Source: Chitinophagaceae bacterium
GTDB taxonomy: Bacteria > Bacteroidota > Bacteroidia > Chitinophagales > Chitinophagaceae
NCBI GenBank assembly: GCA_016721725.1
Contig: JADKHN010000001.1
Coordinates: 682,001-746,000 of the forward strand
DNA length: 64,000 nucleotides
Reading direction: 5' to 3'
In this document: positions 1 to 8,751 of the stretch, piece by piece
Layout of the letters: each line of letters begins with the position of its first letter
Numbering within the stretch: position 1 is the stretch's first letter
Notes under the pieces: model-generated
Databases searched by the model: none
Seen by the model: only the letters and a program-made list of their open reading frames with translations
Told to the model about the DNA's origin: nothing
Translations under genes and position numbers: made by a program

Positions 1-107
1 TTCTCATGCCGCCTGATGCCGCTTTCCAGCCTGGTGAGCCGGTTGAAATTCTCCTCCGAGGTTTTCCCCAGGGGAGAATAAATATTATCGGCAATGATAA
101 AAACCAT
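1..107 (-). CDS. Beta-ketoacyl-ACP synthase, N-terminal fragment (runs off the left edge)
   Basis: The minus strand translates from an ATG at 107 as MVFIIADNIYSPLGKTSEEN and onward for about 35 codons to the window edge. The hydrophobic first strand followed by 'SPLGKTSEENFNRLTRLESGIRRHE' is the usual amino terminus of a FabF-type ketosynthase, as in 'GxGxxSPLG'. An in-frame stop (that of the thioesterase gene) lies just upstream, so 107 is the only reasonable start. It follows the thioesterase by 18 bases in the pigment operon and would be its second ketosynthase or chain-length-factor-like protein. The catalytic cysteine and histidines lie outside the window, so activity cannot be judged. 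Confidence 0.72.
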   Translation of the reverse strand, partial: MVFIIADNIYSPLGKTSEENFNRLTRLESGIRRHE

Positions 108-125
108 GTTCTTCTTCGATTGGAA

Positions 126-551
126 TTATGCCAGTCCTTGTTTCTTTTTCCAGGCTTCAAAAAATGGCGGATTCGATAACTGAAGTAAGGATTCTTCCTT
201 ATCCAAAAAAACCTGTACGGAGGAGCCCGTCGCCACCAGGTCTCCGGTGGCCGCATTGAACAACCGGTAGCTGAATTTCAACTTGGCCGCCTCGCAGGGA
301 ATGAACCGGGTTTCCACGATCACGGTATCGCCGTAACGCAATGATTTTTTGAAATCACAGGCCACGCTGACTACGGGTATGACATAGCCCAGTTTGAAAA
401 CATCGAGATAACTGAGGCTGTGCTCTTTACCGAAAGCCTCACGGCCGTCCTCGAAATAACGGATGTAATGGCCATGCCAGACGATCCCGAGTGGATCAGC
501 CTCATTGAACCGGATCGAAATTTCGGTCCGGCAGATCAGTTTCTTATGCAT
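126..551 (-). CDS. Acyl-CoA/ACP thioesterase, 4-hydroxybenzoyl-CoA thioesterase (hot-dog) family
   Basis: The 141-residue protein has the family signature around residues 15-30: 'FNEADPLGIVWHGHY', where D19 is the expected catalytic aspartate and WHGHYIRYFE starts the hot-dog helix. It lies in the pigment operon between a secreted protein and a ketosynthase. Thioesterases of this kind occur in aryl-polyene and flexirubin clusters, where they are thought to release or edit the ACP-bound polyene; the substrate here is inferred from context. Length and motif are typical and nothing looks broken. The start ATG at 551 gives the normal family amino terminus. Confidence 0.88.
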   Translation of the reverse strand: MHKKLICRTEISIRFNEADPLGIVWHGHYIRYFEDGREAFGKEHSLSYLDVFKLGYVIPVVSVACDFKKSLRYGDTVIVETRFIPCEAAKLKFSYRLFNAATGDLVATGSSVQVFLDKEESLLQLSNPPFFEAWKKKQGLA

Positions 552-573
552 AAAGGTTCAGCTTGGGCAGCTA

Positions 574-1227
574 TTATTCAGCATACCTCTTCTTCCATTC
601 TTTGAATTTCTTTTTATCAATATCGTCGATCAGTTCCTTGATGGTGGATGCCCAGTAATTACGGAATCCAAAACCGCCTTTGGCTTCTTCGACCATCCTT
701 TCGGTCATCAGCATTTTTTTGGATTTAAGGTCAACAAAGGTCACCCAGATGGCGGCATCCCCTTTTTTATCCACCTTACGCATGGCTTCCATGATGAATA
801 CCACTCCAACGCCTTCCTTTCCTTTGATATCAAGTCCTTTGACCGCCGTTACAATATCACTTTCCTTCATGAAATTGAAATCGGAAGGGTTGTTGGAGAT
901 GATATCGCTGAGGTTCGCTTTTTGGTTCTTCTCCGAAACGGCGCTGGCGTAATTCTCCACATAGGATTTCCTGAAAGCGCCTTTGATGTCGAACTTCTTG
1001 AATTCATCCACAACAAGCTGATTGATGCTGTTGTAAAGTCGGTTCCGGATATCATCGGCATTACCCTGGTCGAGGATACGGGTCTTGCTGAAATCGATAC
1101 CCAGGTAAACCAATGGAGTTTCACTGTTCGAAAAAACATCTTTCAGGGTCTGGGATGAAGCGGTCAGTGAAATTCCGCAGAAGAGCAAAGCGGCGAAAAG
1201 CCCTTTGAGGGTGATCCTACGTTTCAT
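574..1227 (-). CDS. Exported protein of the pigment operon, function unknown
   Basis: This 217-residue protein starts with a signal peptide (MKRRITLKGLFAALLFCGISLTASS, cleavage near 'ASSQ') and has no other membrane segment. The mature part is a mixed alpha/beta domain rich in lysine and aspartate, with no catalytic motif that I recognise. The gene sits 5 bases after the dehydratase gene and 22 bases before the thioesterase gene, in the same operon. By position it may act on the periplasmic side of pigment delivery, for example as a carrier for the lipid product, like the LolA-type proteins of aryl-polyene clusters. That role is a guess from context, and the sequence does not obviously resemble LolA. 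Confidence 0.75.
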   Translation of the reverse strand: MKRRITLKGLFAALLFCGISLTASSQTLKDVFSNSETPLVYLGIDFSKTRILDQGNADDIRNRLYNSINQLVVDEFKKFDIKGAFRKSYVENYASAVSEKNQKANLSDIISNNPSDFNFMKESDIVTAVKGLDIKGKEGVGVVFIMEAMRKVDKKGDAAIWVTFVDLKSKKMLMTERMVEEAKGGFGFRNYWASTIKELIDDIDKKKFKEWKKRYAE

Positions 1228-1232
1228 AGTGT

Positions 1233-1658
1233 TTATTTTATGGGGTTGATGAATATTTTCATTTCACATTCTGCCAGCAATTCGTCACCGCAAAGAACAC
1301 GGCCGGTGATCATCATCACGTCGAATATCTGGTTGACGATGGTGATCTCGGTGACCAGTTCATTCCCGGTCTTCGGCAGAGCGTGGATCCGGAGGTTCTT
1401 GATCCCCCCGATAAAGCCTACCGGGGCCGGCAAATCTTGCTGGCTGGCGCTGAAACCCGATCTTGCCGCGGCGGTCTGGGCGATGTTCTCCGTCAGCCCG
1501 GGCGCGGTCAATACCCCGTCCTCCACAAAGAGATTATCGACCCTTACCGTCAGCCCCGTGCGGGCGGTTGTCTCATCACAATACAACAGCCGGTCGATCA
1601 TCACAAAGGGCGGTCTTTGCGGGATTAAAGTTAGTATAGTATTGTCGGGTAAATTCAT
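1233..1658 (-). CDS. Hot-dog 3-hydroxyacyl-ACP dehydratase-like protein (FabZ/ApeP type)
   Basis: With the ATG at 1658 the protein has 141 residues; an upstream ATG at 1682 is possible but would overlap the acyltransferase gene by 17 bases. The line 'LIPQRPPFVMIDRLL' (about residues 11-25) aligns with the FabZ motif 'LPHRYPFLLIDR', and 'PGLTENIAQTAA' (about 53-64) aligns with the helix that carries the catalytic glutamate (E57 here). The catalytic histidine of FabZ is a glutamine here (Q14). My recollection is that pigment-cluster relatives share this change, so it may be a subfamily trait. The likely role is dehydration of the growing polyene on the cluster ACP. Confidence 0.8.
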   Translation of the reverse strand: MNLPDNTILTLIPQRPPFVMIDRLLYCDETTARTGLTVRVDNLFVEDGVLTAPGLTENIAQTAAARSGFSASQQDLPAPVGFIGGIKNLRIHALPKTGNELVTEITIVNQIFDVMMITGRVLCGDELLAECEMKIFINPIK

Positions 1659-1665
1659 TTTTTGT

Positions 1666-2544
1666 TTAATTCCAGAAATCAAAATAATTGAACCATTGGT
1701 CCGGGTAGCGTTTTAGTTTTTCTTCCATCGTTACGGCGTAATCTTCCAGCATTTCCTGCATCACTTTTTCCCGGTTGAATTGGCTGTAATCCCGGATATC
1801 CGTAGCGAACAGGTGATAATGCAAGGGGCTTTCCTTTACGGCGAATACAAATGATACCGGCACTTTAAAGGTCGCGGCCAGGATAAAAGGTCCCTGTGGG
1901 AACCGGGCCGGTGAACCCAGGAAATCTGCCCTGATCGTTTTATTGCCTTCGATGAACCGGTCGGCGTGCAGGCAAACCAGTTCATTCCGCTGCAAGGCGT
2001 TACTGATCGCATAGATATGTGAAAGGTCATTCCTGATCACGATGATATTCATGATCCGTCCGCCGGTCACCCCATCAAGATACTGTTTAATCTGTTCATG
2101 CTCGCCGTCGAATAACACGATATTTATAGGGGTCTCCAGGCGTTTGAACAGGTGCCCGGCGATGTCCCAGTTACCAATGTGAGCGCTCAGCAGGATACCG
2201 CCTTTTCCCATGGCCGCGATCTTGCGCAGGTTCTCCTCTCCGTCGAAATGAAAACTGAACTGGTTGGGTATGCCCGACATCACCACCACTTTATCGATAA
2301 GGCCCTGCCCCAGCATATAATAATTGCGGTAGATCTTGAATACCGACCTGAGGCGGCCATAGCCCAGTTTATGACGGTAAAGGGAATAAATTGCCTTGGA
2401 GGCCCTGGCTGAAGTGAGAAAAAAATAAACGGTGACGAACCGCAGCAGAAAATAGGCAGGCCTGACCCCAAAACGCCTGATCACCCATACAAAGATCCGG
2501 TAACCCAGTTTGGTACCCCGGGATTTTCCGTGCCAGGAGGACAT
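1666..2544 (-). CDS. LpxL/HtrB-type lipid acyltransferase
   Basis: The 292-residue protein carries the HX4D acyltransferase motif in 'SAHIGNWD' (H122, D127), preceded by an amphipathic or membrane-associated amino terminus with hydrophobic stretches near residues 15-45. This is the LpxL/HtrB (lysophospholipid acyltransferase-like) family, which uses acyl-ACP donors. In aryl-polyene clusters such enzymes are thought to attach the acyl or aryl chain to a lipid or glycolipid at the inner membrane. Its start overlaps the ACP stop by 1-3 bases (ATGA arrangement), which implies translational coupling. The exact acceptor cannot be read from the sequence. Confidence 0.88.
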   Translation of the reverse strand: MSSWHGKSRGTKLGYRIFVWVIRRFGVRPAYFLLRFVTVYFFLTSARASKAIYSLYRHKLGYGRLRSVFKIYRNYYMLGQGLIDKVVVMSGIPNQFSFHFDGEENLRKIAAMGKGGILLSAHIGNWDIAGHLFKRLETPINIVLFDGEHEQIKQYLDGVTGGRIMNIIVIRNDLSHIYAISNALQRNELVCLHADRFIEGNKTIRADFLGSPARFPQGPFILAATFKVPVSFVFAVKESPLHYHLFATDIRDYSQFNREKVMQEMLEDYAVTMEEKLKRYPDQWFNYFDFWN

Positions 2545-2801
2545 CAGACCAGCTCTTTTGCGTTAACGCGCGTTATGACGTAGTTGTAAAAATCTTCCAG
2601 GGTAACAATGCCTACAAAGTCTTCAGGCTTTACTTTGAAAGCGAAGTTGCTTTCGATCACCACCACCAGGTCAATATAATCCAGGCTATCCAGCCCGACG
2701 GTTTCTTTCAGATTGGCTTCAGGGATCAGTTTCTCGGCGTCCACTTCAAATTCCTCGGTGAGGAAACTATTGATCTTGTCGATGATTTCATTGTTCGTCA
2801 T
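2544..2801 (-). CDS. Acyl carrier protein of the pigment cluster
   Basis: This 85-residue acidic, helical protein has the phosphopantetheine site 'VGLDSLDYIDL', with S39 as the attachment serine. The length is standard for a type II ACP. It lies between a ketosynthase (10 bases upstream) and an acyltransferase (overlapping), so it is the dedicated carrier for the aryl-polyene chain. The holo-ACP synthase at 8748-9125 in the partner operon probably loads its cofactor. It is unlikely to be the housekeeping AcpP because all its neighbours are pigment genes. Confidence 0.93.
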   Translation of the reverse strand: MTNNEIIDKINSFLTEEFEVDAEKLIPEANLKETVGLDSLDYIDLVVVIESNFAFKVKPEDFVGIVTLEDFYNYVITRVNAKELV

Positions 2802-2811
2802 AAGCGGTCTG

Positions 2812-4032
2812 TTAAGTTAATTTTCTGATGATCAGGGACGAGTTGGTACCTCCAAAACCAAAGGAGTTGGACAAAAATACAACTATATCTTTTTCCGTCG
2901 CATTTTTTACAATATTCAATTTGGCCGAATCCTCATCGGGATTCTCAAAGTTGATATTGGGTGCGAGGAAACCGTTCTGCATCATCAGTACAGAATATAC
3001 GATCTCACTGGCGCCGGCCATCCAGCATTCGTGGCCGGTCATCGATTTGGTTGAACTGACAAAGGGTCTGCTGGCACCGAAGACCTCATCAATGGCGCGG
3101 GCCTCACTGGAATCACCGGCTGGCGTGGAAGTGGCGTGCGCATTGATATAATCGATCTCCGAAGCGGAAATACCCGCGTCCCGGAGGGCCATATGGAGCG
3201 ACCGGACCGGGCCTTCAACGGTAGGATTGGAAATATGCGCCCCGTTGGAGGAGAATCCATAGCCGATCACTTCGCCCAATATCTTCGCGCCCCTTTTTTG
3301 CGCCGATTCCAGGCTTTCCAGGATCACGGTGGCTGCGCCTCCACTGGGTATGAGCCCGTCGCGGTCGCGGTCGAAAGGCCGGGAAGCCCGGGTGGGATCG
3401 GATTCCAGAACGGAAAACGCAGAGAGCGCGTCAAAATTACCCATGGATAAGTGACTGAGCTCCTGGGCCCCTCCGCAAATGATGCGTTCCTGCAATCCGG
3501 TCTTGATGAAATGATATCCCAGCCCGATGGCATGGGAGCCGCTGGCACAGGCCGCGCTGATGGTGAAATTGATCCCCCTGAGCTTGAAAATGGTGGCCAG
3601 GTTCATGGTCACGGTGCAGTTCATGGTCTGGAATACCGACCCGGAACCCACCAGCATGGTATCTTTTTTCTCCCGGATGATGTCGTTTGATTCGATGACC
3701 GCCTTGGCCGAACTGTCGTTCCCGTATAAAATGCCCACTTCGTTCGCATTGATATAGTCCTGGTCGATACCCGCGATCTTAAGGGCTTCCAGGGTGGCAA
3801 TATAGGCGTACTCGCCCTGTTCGGGCAGCATGATCCTCGCCCTGCGGTCGAGCAGCCCCTTCAGGTCGGGCCGGTCAACATAACCGGTCAGTCCCGAACG
3901 GTAACCATAAGCCTTCCTTACGGGATCGAGGATGATGCCGGACTTCCCCTTGTACAGGGAATCCCTCACTTCATCCAGGTTCTTGCCGATGCAGGAATAA
4001 ATACCGATACCGGTTATGACGACTCTGTTCAT
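2812..4032 (-). CDS. Beta-ketoacyl-ACP synthase (FabF type) of the pigment cluster
   Basis: The start is best placed at the ATG at 4032 (MNRVVITGIG, the standard amino terminus); a TTG 12 bases upstream is less likely. The 406-residue protein has the full Cys-His-His set: C162 in 'SAACASGSHA', H299 in 'NAHATSTPAGD' and H334 in 'MTGHECWMAG'. It should therefore be an active elongating ketosynthase. The partner ketosynthase at the left edge may be its heterodimer subunit, as in aryl-polyene systems. A 98-base gap separates it from the upstream ketoreductase gene. Confidence 0.93.
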   Translation of the reverse strand: MNRVVITGIGIYSCIGKNLDEVRDSLYKGKSGIILDPVRKAYGYRSGLTGYVDRPDLKGLLDRRARIMLPEQGEYAYIATLEALKIAGIDQDYINANEVGILYGNDSSAKAVIESNDIIREKKDTMLVGSGSVFQTMNCTVTMNLATIFKLRGINFTISAACASGSHAIGLGYHFIKTGLQERIICGGAQELSHLSMGNFDALSAFSVLESDPTRASRPFDRDRDGLIPSGGAATVILESLESAQKRGAKILGEVIGYGFSSNGAHISNPTVEGPVRSLHMALRDAGISASEIDYINAHATSTPAGDSSEARAIDEVFGASRPFVSSTKSMTGHECWMAGASEIVYSVLMMQNGFLAPNINFENPDEDSAKLNIVKNATEKDIVVFLSNSFGFGGTNSSLIIRKLT

Positions 4033-4130
4033 ATAAAAAGTCAAAAATTAAAAGGCAAAATTTAAAACTGCTCAATGATCGAAAGAACCATCCTGTCAAA
4101 AGCGCTGACTTCTGGGTTTTCACTTTTGCC

Positions 4131-4859
4131 TTAAGAATATAACCCTCCGTTCACCGAGATCACTTCTCCGGTGATATACCCCGCTTCGGGTGCGACCAGA
4201 AATCCAACCGCATGCGCCACTTCTTCGGGTGTTCCAAACCGTTTTACCGGTATCATGTTCTTCAGTTCCTTTTCATCCAGGCCTTCGGTCATATCCGTTT
4301 TGATGAATCCGGGGGCCACCGCGTTCACGGTAACGCCCTTCCGGCCTACTTCCTGGGCCAGGGCCTTGGTGGCGCCGATGACCCCGGCCTTCGCGGCGGA
4401 ATAATTGGTCTGGCCGGGCAGTCCTTTCAGACCGGACAAAGAAACGATATTGATGATGCGGCCGAATTTCTTCACCAGCATATCGCCGATCAGCAGCCGG
4501 GTGACAAAGAAAAATCCGTCGAGGTTGATCTTGAGCACGTTGTCCCACTGCTCATCTTTCATGAACACCAGTAAAGCGTCTTCCCGGATCCCCGCATTAT
4601 TGATCAGCACTTCAATGGTCTTGTCCGGATTCTTTTCGATCCAGTCGCCCAGCTTTTGTTTGATGTCCCCGCGGTCCGAAACATCGAATTGAAGCAATTC
4701 CCCGTCGGCACCCCTTTCCCTTACCAGGGCCAGGGTCTGTATGGCTTCTGCTTCGTTCGACTTATAATTGATGATGATATGATATCCCATACCGGCCAGT
4801 TTGACGCAGACCGCCCTTCCGATACCCCTTGAACCGCCGGTGACTAATGCAAATTTCAT
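4131..4859 (-). CDS. fabG: 3-oxoacyl-ACP reductase (FabG type, short-chain dehydrogenase)
   Basis: The 242-residue protein is a classical SDR. It has the NADP-binding 'TGGSRGIG' (residues 7-14), 'NNAG' (87-90), catalytic S140, and 'YSAAKAG' with Y153 and K157. It ends in 'GGLYS', close to the usual FabG carboxyl terminus. Placed between the ammonia-lyase gene and the ketosynthase gene, it would reduce the keto groups of the growing polyene chain. A second, housekeeping FabG is expected elsewhere in the genome. All catalytic residues are present. Confidence 0.93.
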   Translation of the reverse strand: MKFALVTGGSRGIGRAVCVKLAGMGYHIIINYKSNEAEAIQTLALVRERGADGELLQFDVSDRGDIKQKLGDWIEKNPDKTIEVLINNAGIREDALLVFMKDEQWDNVLKINLDGFFFVTRLLIGDMLVKKFGRIINIVSLSGLKGLPGQTNYSAAKAGVIGATKALAQEVGRKGVTVNAVAPGFIKTDMTEGLDEKELKNMIPVKRFGTPEEVAHAVGFLVAPEAGYITGEVISVNGGLYS

Positions 4860-4896
4860 GATTCTTTTTTTGATCCCTTACTGATGCAATCGGGCA

Positions 4897-6468
4897 CTAG
4901 GCTGATGCGGTCCCGTTGTTGAACGCGATCAGGAGGCCTGATTCTTCAAAATGTTTTTTTATCCTCGCCAGGTCCTTGTACTTCGGCGCGTCTTCCACGA
5001 ATTTCGGGAAAATGGCCCGAATGGACTGATAGATCTTGTGCGTTTCCGGGGACAGCCTCGGAACGCATTTCAGGTGGTCGATGGCCTGTAATACCGTCAT
5101 CATCTGGATGGCCAGCACTTCAAAAGAGTTATCGATCACCCGCTTGGTCATCAGGGCCGCATTGCAACCCATGCTCACGATATCCTGGTTGTCGTTGTTA
5201 TTGGGTATGCTGTGGAGATACATCGGGAAGGACAGGGTCTGGTTCTCGGCCACCGTCGAGGTAGCGGTGAACTGCATGCCCTGCATGCCGAAATTGAAGC
5301 CCAGCACGCCCAGGTTAACAAAGGGCGGGAATTTCTGGTTGAGCTTTTCGTTCAGCAGATAATTCAACTGGCGCTCCGACAGCATCGAGAGTTTGGTCAC
5401 GGCGATCTTCAGCTTGTCCATTTCCAGGGAAACATAATCACCATGAAAATTGCCGCCATGGAAAATATTCTTGTTCACATGGTCGATCACGGGGTTGTCA
5501 TTGACCGAGTTGAGCTCGTTGACCACCACTTTCTCGGCCTGGACGATCGTATCATAAATCGGGCCCAGAACCTGGGTCACACAGCGCAGAGAATAATACT
5601 CCTGGACCTTATCCTCGAACACTTCCTGGTTCAGCTTATCGGGGTTGTACAGGTGTTCGGAACGGTCGCGGATCATCTTGCTGTCCTTGAGGATATTGCG
5701 AAGCATGGCCGCGATCTTGTTTTGCCCCGTGTGCTTTTTAACGATGTTCAGTTCATGGGAATAATGGTCGTCAAAGGCTTCCACCACTTCATTGATCATG
5801 GCCGACAACATCACCGACCATTCCAGGAGTTTCTGTGCCTGGATGATGTTCACCATGCCGATCCCGGTCATGGCTGAAGTTCCGTTGAGTATGGCCAGTC
5901 CTTCGCGGATGCGGATGTTCAGGGGCTGGATCTTCAGTTTATTGAATACTTCTGCCGTTGGCTGGACCTTATCCTCGTAGATGACCTCTCCTTCACCGAT
6001 CAGCACCAGTCCGAGATGTGCCAGCTGAACCAGGTCGCCGCTGGCGCCCACTCCCCCGTGTTCGAAAATGCAGGGATATACGTTCTTGTTGATCAGATCC
6101 TTCAGCAATCCGGCCACTTCGGGGTGTACGCCCGAATAAGCCTGGATGAGGCTGTTGAGCCGGGCGATCATGACCGCTTTCACCAGCAGAGGCGGCATGA
6201 GGTTGCCGCCGCCGGAACTGTGGCTGCGGATGAGGTTATATTGCAGTTGAAGGAGGTTCTCTTCACTGATCTTGTACTGTGCCATCGGGCCAAAACCCGT
6301 ATTGATGCCATAGATCAGCTTATTGGAGGAAAATTGCTGTAAAAAAGCGAAATTCTCTGCCACTTTATCAAGCGCCCCTGCCTGCAAGTCTACCGGACTG
6401 CCCTTAAAAAGGATCTCCGAAAAATCATCGAGCGTAAGGGTGCCTTCGCCAACTTGTATCATATCCAT
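4897..6468 (-). CDS. Aromatic amino acid ammonia-lyase, probably tyrosine ammonia-lyase
   Basis: The 523-residue protein belongs to the HAL/PAL/TAL family. The self-forming MIO cofactor arises from A-S-G near residues 140-142 in 'GGVGASGDLVQL'. The binding-pocket stretch 'LIRSHSSGGG', 'YGINTGFGPMA' and 'NDNPVIDHVN' are conserved. From memory the sequence is very close over its whole length to the flexirubin-cluster enzyme of Flavobacterium johnsoniae, which is a specific tyrosine ammonia-lyase. The product would be p-coumarate, the starter for the aryl-polyene chain. It is the first gene of the left operon. Histidine use cannot be excluded from sequence alone. Confidence 0.93.
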   Translation of the reverse strand: MDMIQVGEGTLTLDDFSEILFKGSPVDLQAGALDKVAENFAFLQQFSSNKLIYGINTGFGPMAQYKISEENLLQLQYNLIRSHSSGGGNLMPPLLVKAVMIARLNSLIQAYSGVHPEVAGLLKDLINKNVYPCIFEHGGVGASGDLVQLAHLGLVLIGEGEVIYEDKVQPTAEVFNKLKIQPLNIRIREGLAILNGTSAMTGIGMVNIIQAQKLLEWSVMLSAMINEVVEAFDDHYSHELNIVKKHTGQNKIAAMLRNILKDSKMIRDRSEHLYNPDKLNQEVFEDKVQEYYSLRCVTQVLGPIYDTIVQAEKVVVNELNSVNDNPVIDHVNKNIFHGGNFHGDYVSLEMDKLKIAVTKLSMLSERQLNYLLNEKLNQKFPPFVNLGVLGFNFGMQGMQFTATSTVAENQTLSFPMYLHSIPNNNDNQDIVSMGCNAALMTKRVIDNSFEVLAIQMMTVLQAIDHLKCVPRLSPETHKIYQSIRAIFPKFVEDAPKYKDLARIKKHFEESGLLIAFNNGTASA

Positions 6469-6607
6469 TATTTATCTTCTTTCAATAGTACTTAACGATG
6501 CCGGTAAAAATAGAATAAAGATTGCAATTATTAATTTTTTGAGGCTTCATCCCCCTTTAAAGTATAAATAAGGTTGAAACGGATCCGTTCCGCCCTTTGA
6601 GCCGGTG

Positions 6608-6615
6608 CAAATTTA
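6608..6615 (-). promoter_or_regulatory. Candidate -7 element for the ammonia-lyase operon
   Basis: On the minus strand the sequence reads TAAATTTGCACCGG, a match to the Bacteroidota -7 consensus TAnnTTTG, about 140 bases upstream of the ammonia-lyase start. I do not see a convincing TTG at the -33 position. The rimP promoter has nearly the same context (TATATTTGCACCGG), which supports it as a real start site. The rest of 6469-6804 holds nothing else I recognise. Confidence 0.4.
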
Positions 6616-6804
6616 ATTCAACGGGGGCAGCCCGGAGCAGCTTGTTGATGAATATAAAAAAAATACGGACTGTTTCCTGAACGGCACGATCTTCCCTGAG
6701 GATGCATTATTCCCGGCGAAAGGTTTTTAACTTTTCTCCAGTAACTAAAAGGTATTGATTAAGTTATTTTCTCTAATTTTATTTTTCATTAAAATCAATA
6801 AGAG

Positions 6805-7407
6805 ATGAAATCAATCACAAAGATTTTTGTTTTGGCCGGCATGGTGGCTTTTTCCATGAGTGCGAACGCGCAAAAGATCAAAACGGTGGAAGGCGACCCC
6901 TCCGTTTTGAAAAATGAATCCAACATCAATATCGAATTCACCTACGACAATATCTCCGTTGGCAAGTTTGACAATGAAAAGGACTATATCAAGAAAAAGA
7001 CCGATGAATACAATGCCAAGGACCCCGGTCGCGGCGATATCTGGGCCAAGAACTGGATCAACGACAGGCAGGCCAGGTATGAGCCCAAATTCACCGACCT
7101 CTACATCATCACCAGCCATAAAACCCTCAGTAAGGACGCCAAGTACACGATGATCTTCAAAACCCTGTCCATTGAGCCCGGCTATAATGTCGCCGGCGGA
7201 ATGGTGGCTTTTGGGGGAAGGAAGAACGCGGAAATTGACGCCGAGGTCTGGATCGTGGAAACAGCCAACAGGAGCAATAAGGTCGCCGTACTTTCTGTTA
7301 CTAACGCACCCGGTGGCACCTGGGGCGGTTACGACTATGATACCGGTACCCGCATCGCGGAGTCTTATGCCATTTCCGGTAAAAAACTGGCCAAGTACAT
7401 CTATTAA
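6805..7407 (+). CDS. Exported protein of unknown function between the two pigment operons
   Basis: The 200-residue protein begins with a clear signal peptide (MKSITKIFVLAGMVAFSMSANAQ, cleavage after ANA). The mature domain is beta-rich, with alternating hydrophobic segments such as 'YTMIFKTLSIEPGYN' and a glycine-rich end. I recognise no enzyme motif. It is the only plus-strand gene inside the pigment region and ends at a terminator shared with the convergent AMP-ligase gene. That placement suggests an independent gene, although link to pigment export is possible. The start is set by the signal peptide; the upstream region is AT-rich without a clean -7 box. Confidence 0.78.
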   Translation: MKSITKIFVLAGMVAFSMSANAQKIKTVEGDPSVLKNESNINIEFTYDNISVGKFDNEKDYIKKKTDEYNAKDPGRGDIWAKNWINDRQARYEPKFTDLYIITSHKTLSKDAKYTMIFKTLSIEPGYNVAGGMVAFGGRKNAEIDAEVWIVETANRSNKVAVLSVTNAPGGTWGGYDYDTGTRIAESYAISGKKLAKYIY

Positions 7408-7425
7408 TAACTTTGTGTCAGCATA

Positions 7426-7460
7426 ATAAAAAGGGCTTCCGTTTGGAAGCCCTTTTTATT
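7426..7460. terminator. Bidirectional intrinsic terminator
   Basis: AAAGGGCTTCC, a GTTT loop and GGAAGCCCTTTT form an 11-base-pair stem with an A-run on the left and a T-run on the right. It can therefore stop transcription from both the plus-strand secreted-protein gene and the convergent AMP-ligase gene, whose stop codon lies in its right edge. Confidence 0.9.
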
Positions 7461-8751
7461 ATCGCCGGTCGATGAATTTCACCGCCTTTCTTCCCGTTTC
7501 GGGGAACTGGATCTTCAGTATCTCTTCCCGTGTCATGTATATGATGTGCGGGCTTACCCTCAGCCTGGCCTGCAGGTTGGCCCTGATCTTCCGTTCGGTC
7601 TGTTCGTTTCGTTCCGCGGGCAATACGTAGAGCAACACTTCATCCATGCCGAGATCGTTGGTATAAACTTCAGCCACGAATTCCTTCACTTCCTCCATTT
7701 CATTGAGCAGGTCGAAAATGGCCGGCGGATACAAGGTGGTTCCTTTGAATTTGATCATGTGCTTCTTCCTGCCCATCACCGGGGATAGCCGCAGGGTATT
7801 GCGCCCGCAGGAACAGGGTTCATCATGGTAGCTGCAGATGTCGCCAGTCTTGTAACGCAACAAAGGCATGCCTTCAACGCCCAGCGTGGTGATGGTCACT
7901 TCGCCCGGTTGTCCCGGAGCGACGGGCTGGTTGGTCTCATCCAGTATTTCAATGATGACCAGTTCTGGTTGAAGATGGCCGCCCTTGCATTCGGTGCATT
8001 CGGTGAAAGCCGTCTGCATTTCCGTTGACGCATAAGTGGAAAAGAGCTGGATGTTCCAGGCATCGGTGATCCTTTTACCCAGGGTATTCAACGTGAAATC
8101 GGCGTTCCGGATATTCTCACCGATGCAGATCGCCTTTTTCACGGTGGAAGCGTTCATGTCGATATGATGTTCCCGGGCATAATCGATCAGCTTGATGATG
8201 AACGAAGGAACGGCCACGATGGCGGTTGGTCTCAGTCTTAATATGGTCTCCCATTGCAGGGACGGAACACCCGGTCCCAGCCTGATGATCCCGGCGCCCA
8301 TCATCCGAAGTCCGGAGTAATAGGCCATCCCGGCCATGAACTGGCGGTCGAGCGTGAGCATCATCTGGTATACTTCATCCTGATTTCCACCGGCGCTGAT
8401 GAAGGACAGGTATTCGTTGTAAGCCAGTCGTTCCAGGTCGTTTTCGGTGAGGGCCACCATCACCGGGTTACCCAGGGTGCCCGAAGTGGAACTGTATTCG
8501 ATGATCTTGTTGCGGGGTACACAGAGGAAATCATCGTTCCGTTGTTGCAGGTCCTCCTTAACGGTGGTGGGCAACACGTTCAGGTCTTCGATGGTCTTGA
8601 TCCCCCGGGGATTGAAGCCGGTCTTTGTGAAGAGCTCCTTGTAAAAGGGTGAAAACTCATTCAGGTAAGCGATGGTCTCCTGCAGTTTTTTTTCCTGCAT
8701 GGCCTTGATGGTTTCGCGGCTTTTGAAAACGAAGTCGGGTGAATAGTTCAT
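7459..8751 (-). CDS. AMP-dependent aryl-acid ligase (phenylacetate-CoA ligase/F390 synthetase-like)
   Basis: The 430-residue protein belongs to the ANL adenylating family. The ATP-binding P-loop is 'YSSTSGTLGNPV' (residues 86-97), 'STYASTEMQTAF' is motif A5-like, and 'YKTGDICSYHDEPCSCGRN' is the PaaK-like segment, with cysteines that may bind zinc. 'GRKKHMIKFKG' leads into the C-terminal lid. In the flexirubin cluster it most likely activates p-coumarate made by the ammonia-lyase and loads it onto CoA or the ACP. The start overlaps the acpS stop by 4 bases. The PaaK-like fold is clear; substrate choice is inferred from context. Confidence 0.87.
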   Translation of the reverse strand: MNYSPDFVFKSRETIKAMQEKKLQETIAYLNEFSPFYKELFTKTGFNPRGIKTIEDLNVLPTTVKEDLQQRNDDFLCVPRNKIIEYSSTSGTLGNPVMVALTENDLERLAYNEYLSFISAGGNQDEVYQMMLTLDRQFMAGMAYYSGLRMMGAGIIRLGPGVPSLQWETILRLRPTAIVAVPSFIIKLIDYAREHHIDMNASTVKKAICIGENIRNADFTLNTLGKRITDAWNIQLFSTYASTEMQTAFTECTECKGGHLQPELVIIEILDETNQPVAPGQPGEVTITTLGVEGMPLLRYKTGDICSYHDEPCSCGRNTLRLSPVMGRKKHMIKFKGTTLYPPAIFDLLNEMEEVKEFVAEVYTNDLGMDEVLLYVLPAERNEQTERKIRANLQARLRVSPHIIYMTREEILKIQFPETGRKAVKFIDRR

